A DNA stretch of 33,639 nt from Larix sibirica. Lineage: Eukaryota > Streptophyta > Pinopsida > Pinales > Pinaceae. Below are positions 9,480 through 20,230 of the stretch, one piece after another. Each line of letters starts with the position of its first letter. Within the stretch, counting starts at the first letter, position 1. The position numbers were made by a program, and so were the translations under genes. The stretch covers positions 22,460 through 56,098 of the forward strand of contig NWUY0300029197.1 in assembly GCA_004151065.3 (NCBI GenBank). Reading direction: 5' to 3'. The notes below the pieces were generated by a model, which made no database searches, had not been told where the DNA came from, and was given only the letters and a program-made list of their open reading frames with translations.

Positions 9480-10730
9480 ATGAAGGGTACTTCTTGGAAG
9501 AAGACATATTGATGCATTGAAATTAAAGGATGTATGTTTCTAAGGGCGAGGATATTAGAAATATAATCCAAAGGGAATCCCACAATGCCCCATATTTGAC
9601 ACATCCTAGAGTGAATAGAATGCATGCCAAGCTAAAATTCCTACTTTTGGGGTAGGTGATGAAAATGATTTAGTGCAACAAGTGGCCAAATTCTTCAATG
9701 TTAGTTAATGAAGGTTGAGCACCACCAAACTATCATACTTTTATAGCCTCACAACATTCCCATGTGTAATTGGTGGGTGACACTAATGGACTTTGTGGTA
9801 GGATTATTCTATGATTAGAGAGGCCATGAATCCATATTAGTGGCTTTATTTTCCAAGGAAATTGATAGGCACTTCCACACATTCATGGATGGTACACCCA
9901 GTGCAAACCTATCAACACTGATTATAAATATGGTGATCTTAGTGAGTCAACCATGAGACCTCTTACATGAATCTCAAAGAACTCAACTACTCAAGCTATC
10001 CCATCAGGTTATTCCATATTCATAGCTGTGGACATGATGACAAATATTGTTGTATTTATTTCAATCCGAGCCACTTTTGATGTTATGGACACGTATTAAA
10101 TTTTGATGGGTGAGACTGCAACACTACATGGACTACCATTCTAAATCATATTAGATATAAGCTGCTTGTTTACATCTATTTCTCAAAAAAACTCTAGAGG
10201 GCCTTGGGAAATGCAACTCAATTTTAGCATTGCTTATCACTCAATGACTAATGATCAGACGAAGAAGGTGATTTAGATGTTGGAGGATGTGTTCCATATG
10301 TACTTCCTGGATCAATGAAATTGTTGGGATGAGCATCTTCTTTGTATTTTTTTTATATAATAATGGATAGTAGAACTCAATTCGTTCGGCACCTTTTGAG
10401 CTCTTATATGGTAGGCCATGTAGAAATCCCTTGAGTTGGGAGTGCTTGGAAAATTGAGTAATTGTCGACTTAGGGAAATGGATCAACCATGAATGAAATA
10501 AATTTGAGGTTGAAGGAAGTGGAAGATAATAAAGAGATTTATGTTAACTCACACATAACTAATAAAGAGCTTAATATCAAGGATTAAGTATTTACAAGGA
10601 TTACATTGTACAAGAGGGACATAAGGTTTAGGAAGGGCACCAAGCTTTCATCTTGTCTCATTAGCCCATTTAAGATCATAGAGAGGATCTAAATAGTTTC
10701 CTATCACTATGCTTTGCTACCACAAATAAT
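9480..10730 (+). pseudogene. Ty3/gypsy integrase remnant
   Basis: After the RNase H, blocks of integrase can be followed in mixed frames. THPRVNRMHAKLKFL (about 9598-9642) corresponds to the zinc-finger region gHpGv.kt.akLk. VQQVAKFF corresponds to CQQvK. From about 9770 the catalytic core starts (WTLW region for MDFV.GLP). Around 10115-10270 come ATLHGLPF, LNFSIAYHSMTNDQTKKVI and MLEDVF, equivalent to rlHG.P..IisDR, LnfStAYHPqTDGQTErvN and LEdmLR. The last catalytic Glu is Lys (DQTKKVI). NSFGTF and the GRPCRNPLSWECLEN-like block near 10410-10450 follow. The enzyme inserts element DNA into the host genome; this copy cannot. Confidence 0.7.
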
Positions 10731-10799
10731 AAAAAACTTAATATTTTCTATATTGTAGTATTGATATATTATATGCTTGATAATTTTAATGTAATGGAA

Positions 10800-11020
10800 T
10801 ATTCTAAATTATAGGCGATATATGAGGGAACATTCAAAGTTTAGTTGGATTTCATCCTAGAGAAACACACTCAATAAGTTTGATGTTGACTTGTGGATCA
10901 TGTATTGATTTAGAGGAACTTGCATAGTCCCAATTCTATCACCTTGGAGGATACAAAGGTGATGTGTGAGGGGTGTCTATGTTTTTTAAATAAACTTCAT
11001 GATGACATTTTCTTAAAGGA
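10800..11020 (+). pseudogene. Chromodomain-like C-terminal tail of the integrase
   Basis: A frame with several stops reads FILEKHTQ, LVDHVLI, RNLHSPNSITLEDTKVM and then HDDIFLKEGVYVMP. This matches the C-terminal chromodomain tail of plant chromoviruses (Il......r......LvkW...p..eATWEd...m...yP.Lf) followed by a short tail before the 3' LTR. The aromatic residues of the W and TW motifs are mutated. The assignment is inferred from position and pattern. Confidence 0.5.
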
Positions 11021-11029
11021 GGGCGTGTA

Positions 11030-11655
11030 TGTTATGCCTTAAATTTTGGGTAGTGACTAGATAATTTGATGTGTATGTATTTAGGTTGTACTATTCTTAT
11101 CTAGTTATATAATGATGTTCCATATCATACTCTAGACATTGTGAAGGTCAAGAAAATAGGGTTGGAAAAGTTTCAAGAGATTGTATATGCATTTTAACAT
11201 GGACACCATGGTAAGAATTTGTATGTGTATGGATGGTGCGTATTTAATATATTGTTTCATGAGTACATAATCATTGTTTATTTGCATTTACTTGTTAGCC
11301 AATTGATATTTATATCTATATTTTTTTTGTGTGCTTTTGTGTTGTTTTTAAGTATTATTCACATAGGTAATGTAGGATGGGAAGTTTATGGGTATGTTTT
11401 TGAAGATAAGGAATTGTGTTGGGTTGAATATATAATAACTGGGACAATGCTATGTGATGGTGTGCATTTTTTTGGCTTATGTGCAAACTGTAGGATCTCA
11501 TTGCCTAGTTTCCAAATTAGATGAGTGTGGTACCATGAGCGGTGGGAAGGAGAGTTAACCATGATGGGGCATGGGGATGCCTAGTAGGAGATGACCTTGG
11601 AAGATTAATTATTATTCATTTCAATGGGAAATGAAGAGTGTTTATTCCGACACAC
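11030..11655 (+). mobile_element. Probable 3' LTR of the second Ty3/gypsy element
   Basis: A purine-rich tract (ttaaaggaggg, 11013-11023) lies just before TGTTATGCCTTAAATTTTGGG-like sequence starting at 11030. This is the usual polypurine tract followed by an LTR that begins with TG. No second copy was found in the window, so the LTR is identified by position only. A CA-ending candidate right edge lies near 11655 but is not supported by a target duplication. The plus ORF at 11219-11524 lies inside this LTR and has no family motif. Confidence 0.5.
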
Positions 11656-12539
11656 TGCAAAATGGACCAAAGAGCAACATAGCGATATTTGTACAGAAAA
11701 CACATACCTAGCCTAGGGAGAGTTAACCTAAGAAACACTAACTTGTAAGCCCCGTGTAAATTATATTGATATCAAACTATTTTATTCAAAGTTGACATCT
11801 GATCCGAAATTGATTCAAACCAATCAATGGTTGAAGGCTCAGTATTTAAAATGTAATTCGACAATGTATTAACTGCAATATAGCAAGCCTTGTGAAATAA
11901 ACACAAAGGCAAATGTAAAAGAAATTAAATGGAAATGGAAAAATAAAAGAATGTGAGAAATATAAAAGAACAAATTAATAAAAGAATAAGATCATGAAAG
12001 AGTGGGAATGGGAAATGAAGGGGCTGTTGGCCTTCCCATTGCCCAAATCTCCTATATCTCACTACATTTTCACTCTCCAAGGGGTTTAGGTCTTGGGAGG
12101 GAGATTCAGAAGGAGAATTTTGAGGATTCATTACAGAGGTTTCCCAAATGAAATGAGTGATCCCCATTTAAAGCTAGTTTTCCCATGTGTCAAATGCCAT
12201 GTTTTCTCTATACGTGTGCTTGATTTGCTTGTGTTAAATGGTTGATTTCATTTATGCAGCATTCATTGCATTGTTAGTGGATGCCATAGGTTAATGAGAA
12301 TATATAAGAGAGGAATCTAGCTGTATAATGGAGTTTTTTGGTATGTGTAAGATAACAACCATTAAAATCCCTCCATTGAATGTCCATCCAATCTCAGAGA
12401 TCAACAACTCATGTTATAGAGTTGTTGCAATATTATGAGGAGGATTCTAAATTGGTAATTACTCTTGGGCAGTTTGTAAGCTTGTGACCATTATTTTTTA
12501 TTGTTGGGTGATTTGAAAAACTTAGAAAACGTTTTAAAA
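11656..12539. other. Intergenic stretch without recognised genes
   Basis: AT-rich DNA with short open frames on both strands. The minus frame at 11925-12167 starts with a low-complexity acidic/Ser segment and ends in a hydrophobic run, but has no motif and is likely chance. Confidence 0.6.
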
Positions 12540-12832
12540 AAATACTGGGGCGAAATTGAGCATGGCAGGGCGTAGTTGAAGGGTCTTGTGCGAATTTGTT
12601 ATTCTTGATTTGAAGACAAATATTGTTGGGCAAATTTTGAAATGTCGGACCATCTTTTATAACTGCCTGGGCACTCGCCTAGGGTGTTTCTATATCTGTG
12701 TGAATTTATTGTTTCCTGGAGCATTTTCAGAAATTTTTGGGCGTTTTCCCTATTGCATGGGCCATTTTTCAGTCATCTTTGGGCATTCTCAGACATTGTT
12801 GGGGCGTTTTGCATTTGGTTGGGCATTTTTAG
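12540..12832 (+). repeat. Degenerate minisatellite based on a GGGC-ATTTT-like unit of about 21-24 bp
   Basis: The motif GGGCGTTTT or GGGCATTTT recurs at short, irregular spacing, most clearly between 12718 and 12830 (ggagcattttcag, gggcgttttccc, gggccatttttcag, gggcattctcag, ggggcgttttgc, gggcatttttag). Translated on plus, it gives a regular Gly-[His/Arg]-Phe pattern every seven to eight residues (FGRF, MGHF, FGHS, LGRF). This is better explained as a decayed repeat than a gene. It ends exactly at the left TSD of the hAT-like element. Confidence 0.6.
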
Positions 12833-12971
12833 CATAATAGCATAATTCGGCCGTAATGGACTTTCACGTACATAAATTTCAAACAATTCAGAATCCGTGG
12901 ATATTCAATGTAGGTGTAACACGAATACAAGCTCCTGCCTAAATTTTGAAAACCAATTTTAAAAATCCAAT

Positions 12972-13099
12972 NNNNNNNNNNNNNNNNNNNNNNNNNNNNN
13001 NNNNNNNNNNNNNNNNNNNNNNNNNNNNNNNNNNNNNNNNNNNNNNNNNNNNNNNNNNNNNNNNNNNNNNNNNNNNNNNNNNNNNNNNNNNNNNNNNNN
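12972..13099. other. Assembly gap (128 N)
   Basis: A run of undetermined bases inside the hAT-like element. The minus frame 12829-13125 passes through it and is not a real gene. Confidence 0.99.
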
Positions 13100-13198
13100 T
13101 GATACTTCGCTAATTCATTAAGCATTCATTAATTAATTCAAAATCCTTGAGAGTCAATTGTACGTAGTGGTAAATACTTCTTTACTTTCTAATTAAGA

Positions 13199-13306
13199 TA
13201 ATTATTAATAACAGTGTCTCTCTCACACTCATGACATCCCACCTTGTTAAAATAATTATTAATAATTAATGGTGTCTGTCACACTCATCACATCCCAACT
13301 CGTTAA
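13199..13306. repeat. Tandem duplication of a ~53-bp unit inside the hAT-like element
   Basis: The unit ataattattaata...gtgtct...cacactcat.acatccca is present at 13199-13251 and, with small indels, at 13252-13306. Confidence 0.75.
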
Positions 13307-13944
13307 GATTTTATATTTTTTTAATATTTAATATATATTTTTAAATAGTATATTTTGTTGTAAATATTATGTCTAAAAAGAAATGAATAATTTTTTATGT
13401 TTACTATTTAATAGTTGATATTCAATATTTTATTAAAAAAATTATATATGTTTAATAATTCTACTTCCGTATTTTATCTGTACTAGATTTTTTTGTTACG
13501 TATTTTTTCGGTATCGTATCCGTATTCGTACTCGAATTATGCTACTATGGTTTTTAGACATCGTTGAGCAATTTCACAATTGGCTCGGAGAATTAATCAA
13601 TATTTAGAAAAAATTATCACTGCCTAAGGCGTTATCAATCTATGGGTGTTTTTAACATAGCTGGGTATGTTGAATTTCTTTCCATGGATAGATGTAAATA
13701 GTTTGTATTAGCTTTACTGGAGACCATACACCCTTGCAAGCTTCTCCTTGGTTGTTTTCCTTTCGTGGCTTGGCATATCAAGAAATTTGCTCCCACAAAA
13801 AACTTGAATACATAGGCTTTATGCTTCTTTGTCTAGCATAGATTATTTTTAGTAGTATTTGGTTGTCCTTAAGCTATCATTCCCTCGATTATGGATTAAA
13901 ATCCTTATTTTATTTAAGGAAAAAAGGTAGCAGAAACTTATCAA

Positions 13945-14062
13945 GTTAATTCAGTTATAATTAGCATCTAATTAGTTGAGATAAATCAAAACAAATGTAT
14001 TATGTTAATTCAATTTTTACTAGTAATTAGCTAATTGAGATGAATAAAAACAAAGTAAATTA
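13945..14062. repeat. Diverged tandem duplication, ~59-bp unit
   Basis: The unit gttaattca...taatta..taatt..tgagat.aat.aaaacaaa occurs at 13945-14003 and again, diverged, at 14004-14062. Confidence 0.6.
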
Positions 14063-14111
14063 CGTGTCCTTAGACACTTAGTTAACCTGTGGTAAATACA
14101 AAATTTTGTTC

Positions 14112-14174
14112 AATACATGGACACTTGAAGCCCAAAGAAATTATAAGAAATGTTTTCTAGTGTGTCCATGTATT
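14112..14174. repeat. Inverted repeat with 13-bp perfect arms
   Basis: AATACATGGACAC at 14112-14124 is the exact reverse complement of GTGTCCATGTATT at 14162-14174, with a 37-base loop. Its function is unknown. It could be the remnant of a small inverted-repeat element. Confidence 0.75.
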
Positions 14175-15235
14175 AAAGTGAAGGAATAATAGACAAACGG
14201 TTTTCAATGGACCTGAGATGTGTCTGTTTGGAGAAAGGGGAACATGAGAGTAGAATGTTAAGTGTGTGAGAGAGGATCATAACATGTAGAATACCAAGTG
14301 TATGTGTGTGTATGTACAATATTAATGTATAGTTAGGATAAAATAAAGTGTGTATGTAAATATTGGTGTATAATAAAGTGCACGATGTATTGATGGTGTG
14401 TACATTAATATATAAATAATTGTATTATTTATACTCTCATCTCCATTCCCACAATAAATACCATGTGATTCAAAGGGAGGGAGAAGAAGAGTATCCCAAC
14501 ATGGTTGAGTGGCCAAACCTAATTTGGAAACAAGCAAGTGCAATGAGTGGAGAAAGGGACATTTTCCAACTAGTATTAATTAAGTTATAACCCATTACTA
14601 AGTTTGTCTTGGTATTATTGAGTGTTAATATTTTTCCATGTATTGGTGAAATGAATAATTTTGGAAAAAAATATAGATAAATACTTGGTATGCTTATGGT
14701 TGTCAAACGAAAATTAGATTTTTTTTTCTTCTTATAAATAGAATTTGAAAACATAATAATTAGATAAGTTATTAACATAGAAATTAGATGATTAATTAAA
14801 TAAAAGAATAAAATGTAAGTTAATGTGATGAGAGGGAATATATATTAATGAAATTTAAAAAAAAATATGGAAAACCTCTCTAAACAAACCTTAGTTTCAC
14901 TCTCATAAAATAAAATTTAGAGTTTTTTGGGTTCATTTTAGCTTGCTTGTTTGTAGAAAGGAAGATAAAAAAGAGTGTAATTTCCTTCAAAGAGTGGAGG
15001 TAATTGTTCCTTCTCTTTTGCATATATTGTTTTAGTGAACATTCTTATTGTTTTTCATCAATTATTATGACTTATTGTAAATTGTTTTTTGTTGAATTGA
15101 TTTGCATGATTTTAAGAATGGATTTTTTTTATGAGTTCATATTCTTGGAGATCCCTCATATACATTTTAAGAATAATTTGTACATATTGTTATGAGTTGT
15201 TTTCTATTTTTCTTTATGAGCTTAGGGGTTAAATT

Positions 15236-15403
15236 GTAGGTTAGGGGCTCCCCATTCCCTTCGGTGGCATGCATGGTCTCCATGGGTTCCACAACCTAAT
15301 GGAGCCATTAATCCTCACAGACGTCCTTCTCAAGAAGGGAAGCTTTTCCATAAGAGTTGACCTTTGAAGGGTAGCTATCCTCAAAGGGTTGGCCTTGCAA
15401 ATA
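15236..15403. other. GC-richer patch with several short hairpins
   Basis: This patch stands out from the AT-rich surroundings and can fold locally. CCTTCT-ca-AGAAGG lies at 15325-15338. CCTTTGA (15361-15367) pairs with TCAAAGG around a nearly self-complementary GGGTAGCTATCC core. GGCTCC near 15246 pairs with GGAGCC near 15300. There is no coding frame with motifs and no tRNA or rRNA match by eye. It may be a remnant of an LTR or other transposable element. Confidence 0.4.
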
Positions 15404-18085
15404 AAATATCAAATCAAATATATACACTTATTATTTGTTGTAGTTTTATTATTTTTTTATCATTTTCATTTAAATTTTTGGTTATTGCTTCATTTCTACA
15501 AGTTTATTTCAATCTAATATTATTTGTAGATTTTATCTTGCAAATATTATGTTATATGTTCAATGATTTTAATTCAATCACAAAGTTGGGTTAGCCATGT
15601 GTATTGGATAAAGATGAGTGAAACTTAGCTTGGATGTGAGGGAAGTTGTTTGTAAATGATCATATATTGGAATGGATATACTCCCTTCATTTTTTTTAAT
15701 ATTTTTATTGTAAAAATAAAACTTTAAAAATTATCTTGAATGTTATTATTTCATTTTTTTTGTAACTCGTCTTATTTCACAAAATATTGTTTTGAGGGGA
15801 TGCATATGTTACCCCAATTTATATATAAGTGAGTTTCAAGGGTATAAGAGTTATGCACAAAGAATTAGATTAGTCTAAATGATATTTAGACTTGAATTAA
15901 AATGATATTTGGTTCATAAGTTATAACAACCTATAATTAATGACTAATTAAACTCTCTTTATTCTCAATTTTTATAAAATTGTTATCACACAATTAATAC
16001 AAGAGAAAAGTTCCTTAGCAAATTCTCTTTCAAACCTATAATCAAAATATCAAATTATGTACCAAAATGATAAAGGGCCTAAAGATAAGTAGTTCATATT
16101 TCAATCTATTTTAAGTGGTTTGAGATAACCTTTAAAAAACACTATAAATGATCAACTTTTATATCAACATCAATTTTTCTAGAAATAGTGAACATAGATT
16201 ATGTGTCCATGCAATGTAGTTCATTTAACTTGGTTAAATTATGTCAATAAGTTAAGACCTAATTAAAATTAGTTTACTTAATTAAATAAACTAATGTTTC
16301 AGGCCTTTGTAGAGTAGTACAATATTTGGGCTAAATTGAAGATTGGATAATTTGGAGTGACTAACTAAAGTAATTGGAACCAAAGATATGAGAAAATCAA
16401 AATGGTGTAGTGGGAATATGGTTATTGCCACTTATTATTGTAAGAAAGTTGAATTTTCACTTATAGAAAGATCAATTAAGAAACTCATATTTAAAAGAGT
16501 AGTTGAAATTAGGAGAGTAGACGTGAATCATCCAAATCTATGCTCATGCTAATGGTACAAAAACCTCAACTTTAGTTAGTAAAAACCTGAATGGATTACA
16601 TTAGTTATTCTAGAATGTTGTATACACCTTAACTTTATTATATTTATAAATACATCAAACATTCTAAATATAAATGATGAAAAGATCCCAATGAAGATGA
16701 TTTCAATTCATTTATCAAAATGATAAATACACATTAATGTAATCTACACCTTGCCTTCTTGTGCATGGTTACTATTAACTAATAATGGATTTTTTGAGTA
16801 AGTTAATATAGATATAAAAATGAACAAGTTAGATCAGATCTAGTATAAATTGAATGACAATTAAAGGTAGCTTCACACACTTGAAATAATGGATATGCAC
16901 CTTTGATGAAAAAATATCTAGCTCTTCCATATGACCATCGCTCCTTAAGAAGAACCTAAGCCAGATACCTCAACACCACAATTTGTGTAAAAAAATGTGA
17001 TCTTGAGCCAATCATCGTACTATGGGGTCTACCCCGTTACCATGTCTATTTCACAATCCTAATTTTTTAAAGAAAGATGACTATTTTTTAAGTGACAATT
17101 TTAGGATTGCATTTAAGATTGATAAACATGGAAGTGACTAGGAACACTTAAGTGTAAGTGAACCAATTCTTAACCTTATATAATTGATAATGTGAATGAA
17201 GTTTGGGATGTGGGATGTGGGAGCTACATTAATTGAGTTGGAGGCTATAGCTTAGTGGGGTTATGTTTGGACACCTACACTAGTTCATCGCACAAGAAAG
17301 ACCCTGATATGCGTGTTTATTATTGATCATTAACATGATTTGTTGCTACAAAATTGGGAAATGTTAAGTAGATATTGGAGTAATAAGTGATACCTTGTAA
17401 AAAATAAGTTCTATTGTAAACCACCTTGCAATGAATTAATGTAGTTACATTGTTACATGGGATTGCATATTGAAATCATCTTAGATATTTTTTTATTTTT
17501 ATTTTTATTTTTTATAAATGTTGTGTTTTATTTTATTTGTTTCATACTAACTAAGGTGTTATAGATGGACATATATCCATGTTTCAGATCATATAAGTTG
17601 TTGATTTTTTTTTAATAATAATGGTCAAAATGATATTTATGCACAACTACCTCTTGAATTACTTCCATACATTTTTTCTTTCATTAAGTTTCTTCACTTG
17701 TCTATAGTTCTTATACCATGCATATTCTTTACATATTAAATTATGAATGTAAACTTTGTTTTCATGTTTCTAAAGTAATCATGATGCTACATGAATATTT
17801 CCTTATTTCCAAAATTTACGCCATGAGTTTTTGTCAAGATTTGATTTCACCATCAAATGCTTTTTTTTTGTGAAATGCTCCTTGTAGGTTATCTCCATGG
17901 TGCATTTTTATTCTATGTTTTCTTGTAAAAGAACAAGGTTTTCTTGATGAAATTAGCAATCTACTAATTTTTGTAATTCCATTGGTGCAATTAAGATTCA
18001 AGACCATTTTTTTTTCTATAGTGGAGGGTTATTATGCAAGAATCAACAAAAACTATGTATTAAAAATTGGTAGAGTTATAATAAG
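15404..18085. other. AT-rich intergenic stretch, nothing recognised
   Basis: I scanned both strands for retroelement, transposase and host gene motifs and found none. Short ORFs here (for example 15364-15594) are hydrophobic AT-rich frames without family features. Confidence 0.6.
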
Positions 18086-18347
18086 CACTCTATAAATCTT
18101 GTCAAGTCCCACTAGAGGGATTGGTTTCTAAGGGTTCTGTTTGTTGGGTATCCCAGTGTTTGAAACTCTGCGGTAGTGGGAGGAGACACCTAAAAATCCA
18201 TCCATGCGAAGGGTTGGTGTGGCCCAAGCCGGGTGCTATCCCCGAGTGATTTTCACAAGCTAGATGCCCCTAGGTCGTGGTTTCTTAGACAACAAGCTAG
18301 TCCCGCAAGTCACGAACATGCTAGCAAAAAAAAACACTACAAATCTT
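18086..18347 (+). mobile_element. Candidate SINE with poly-A end and imperfect target duplication
   Basis: A GC-richer block of about 225 bp (18101-18325) ends in nine A residues (18326-18334). It is flanked by similar words: cactctataaatctt at 18086-18100 and cactacaaatctt at 18335-18347, equal except for a two-base indel and one change. Near its 5' end, GTGTTTGAAACTC (about 18159-18171) resembles a Pol III B box (GTTCGANNC), and TGGTTTCTAAGGG (18123-18135) is a weak A-box-like word about 36 bases upstream. Length, A-tail, flanking duplication and composition fit a SINE moved by a LINE. The promoter boxes are poor matches, so this is a candidate only. Confidence 0.5.
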
Positions 18348-20225
18348 AGATTGACCATATGCTACTGTAGCCAATTTCTACGCATCTTGCAAATTAACCT
18401 CTAGTTACTTACATATTTTTACATTTTTCACACCAAATCTCTTATTTCTAAAACTATTTTTCAAATATGATTTTGGGTTTTAGTTAAATCCATATTAGGT
18501 TCCACACTAAATTTGCAACCCTATGCAAGAAGACAATTTTCACTTTCAAATATTTTTTATGCCCTTGCTTGAGGCTATTATTCCCAATTCAACTAACATA
18601 ATTGGATACTTTGAATTTTTCTTAAAACACCATTCATTCTTATGCCATAGACTCAACACATCTTTCAATACTAATTTGTTGATTTTTTTTGGTTTAAACA
18701 CATCTAATATTGATCCACTGAATCTAGTTTTGTCACCCAAAAGGCCCTAGTGTTGACTTTGAGTTCTAATAACATTATATCACATAACCATACCCTACTT
18801 TTGAGGATTGGTATATATTTTGAATTACATGTCCAAATAATGTGTCTTAAACTTCACTTTTAATAGTTCAAAATCCATAAATATCATACTTTTGAAAAAT
18901 CTATGTAAAGTGGAACAAAAGGACATCGAAGAACTTGAAAAGGGCATTAAAAGCATATAAGACATTGCATTTCCCTCATTTGAACAACTTGATACAAATG
19001 AAAGCTATTTCTATATTTTTTGAAGATACCATTGTGATATATCCTCATTTGTAGCTTCAAAATATACTTCATTTACAAATGGAAGAGTACAATCTCAATA
19101 TGGATCATACAACCTAGCATGGATTACAATCAATGGTGCATTATATGCTTGCATAGACTTTATAAATTGATATATGATTATATTTATAATTGGTTTAATG
19201 CATTCATTTACAATTTGAGTTTGGACTACAACCGTAAATTGGGTTTCTAATAGCAAAAAAAATGTTGTGCAATCATATGTAGATATAATTTGCATAAACT
19301 TTGACTATGATTTCTATTGAATTTAATAACCAAACTCAAGTAATATGTAAACAAAATTACAATAGAAAGTTCATACATTATCAAAAATACGTTGAAGGTA
19401 CTTATCTACAATAGAAGATGTAGACATGGTGATCCATTGCATAGGAGTGATTTGCCACCTAGTTGCAGGGATTAATTGAAGATACCACCCACAAACCATG
19501 GTATGAAACAAGGAGGGAAACATTTTCCTGTAGGCCCTCTATCTCATTGTCAACCCATTGCAGTGTTGTAGAGCTCAACACAAAATAAACACTCAATATG
19601 GATGTCCAAAAATATCCACCAACAATGAATTTATTCCTTGGACAATTTTCTGTCAACCACTCTCTAACTCAATTCCAAGTCATCCTTTCCACCAATATGC
19701 TCAATTGGGAATCCTTCATTTACTAAATTAGTAAGTTAGGCAAGAAGGTTCTAGAACACAATTAGACAAAAGATTATTGGATAGTGGTGCAACCATCAAA
19801 CTCTCTCAACGAAGAAAACCAATAGAAAATCTAGAAATGTTTGTCTCTAATACAATTCAACACAATTAGAATATGGGCCACTTTGTGGTAACTATCTTTC
19901 CCAGACTTCACTCTATATTGTAGTTAGACAACAAAACTCTTATCAAAGAGATCTCTCAACAAAAAACACAAGTGTAACATAATTTTGACATAGATGACGA
20001 CAAGGAGGAAATATAGATGTAACATAGACAAAGATTGATGGAAGATGCCCCCTTCTTAAAGGAAATGTATGCACAAGTGATAAAAATAGAAGGGTATCCA
20101 AGGTGGAGGATGACGTGGGCACTCCATTAGCTAAATGAATAATTGCTCAATAGTCATATGGTAAGTAATCTCATTTTCCCACTATCTTCAGTCGAACACA
20201 CCAAGTGGAGGATAACATGAAATCC
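18348..20225. other. Intergenic stretch, nothing recognised
   Basis: AT-rich. Minus-strand ORFs at 19095-19295 and 19459-19656 lack motifs I can name. A frame overlap at 18523-18750 (plus) and 18546-18740 (minus) is uninformative. Confidence 0.55.
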
Positions 20226-20230
20226 CCATT

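Larger units (their letters stand above)
8260..11655 (+). mobile_element. Ty3/gypsy LTR retrotransposon, 3' part (RT, RNase H, INT, chromodomain-like tail, 3' LTR)
   Basis: Plus-strand remnants follow the Ty3/gypsy order RT, RNase H, integrase, chromodomain-like tail, polypurine tract and LTR start. Gag and protease are absent upstream; the LINE lies there instead. Coding blocks are scattered over all three frames and full of stops, so the copy is old. The integrase C-terminal residue style and an LTR start of TGTTATGCC with nearby TTTTGGG resemble plant Tekay/del chromoviruses. That clade call is inferred. The right edge (about 11655) is uncertain. Confidence 0.75.
12825..13557. mobile_element. 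Non-autonomous hAT-like DNA transposon with TIRs and 8-bp TSDs
   Basis: The element spans 12833-13549. Its left end is CATAATAGCATAATTCG (12833-12849). Its right end, reverse complemented, is CATAGTAGCATAATTCG (13533-13549), so 16 of 17 bases match. The flanking 8-mers are ATTTTTAG (12825-12832) and GTTTTTAG (13550-13557), matching at 7 of 8 positions. A terminal CA and an 8-bp target duplication are features of the hAT superfamily. The element is about 717 bp including an assembly gap, and no transposase is visible. A subterminal segment near the right end is rich in CGTATCCGTATTCGTA-like words. The gap length may be nominal, so the true length is uncertain. Confidence 0.75.
13558..15235. 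other. AT-rich intergenic stretch with minor repeats
   Basis: No gene was recognised. It contains the repeats at 13945-14062 and 14112-14174 and a region with repeated gtgtgtatgta words at 14296-14400. ORFs at 14322-14778 (minus) and 15004-15195 (plus) are AT-driven and lack motifs. Confidence 0.6.

Noticed and set aside
11219-11524. 101-residue plus ORF
   Set aside because: It is hydrophobic and AT-driven, lies inside the probable LTR and has no recognisable family pattern.
11925-12167. 80-residue minus ORF with an acidic start and hydrophobic end
   Set aside because: No domain or leader logic. The hydrophobic end comes from an A-rich plus strand.
12829-13125. 98-residue minus ORF
   Set aside because: Almost half of it is N from the assembly gap, and it crosses a transposon end.
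14470-14545. Possible relation to the LTR near 11.5 kb in reverse orientation (shared ctaatttggaaac word)
   Set aside because: The similarity does not extend beyond a short word, so I do not call it an LTR copy.
19095-19656. Minus-strand ORFs considered as hAT transposase fragments
   Set aside because: None of the hAT dimerisation or catalytic patterns could be found.
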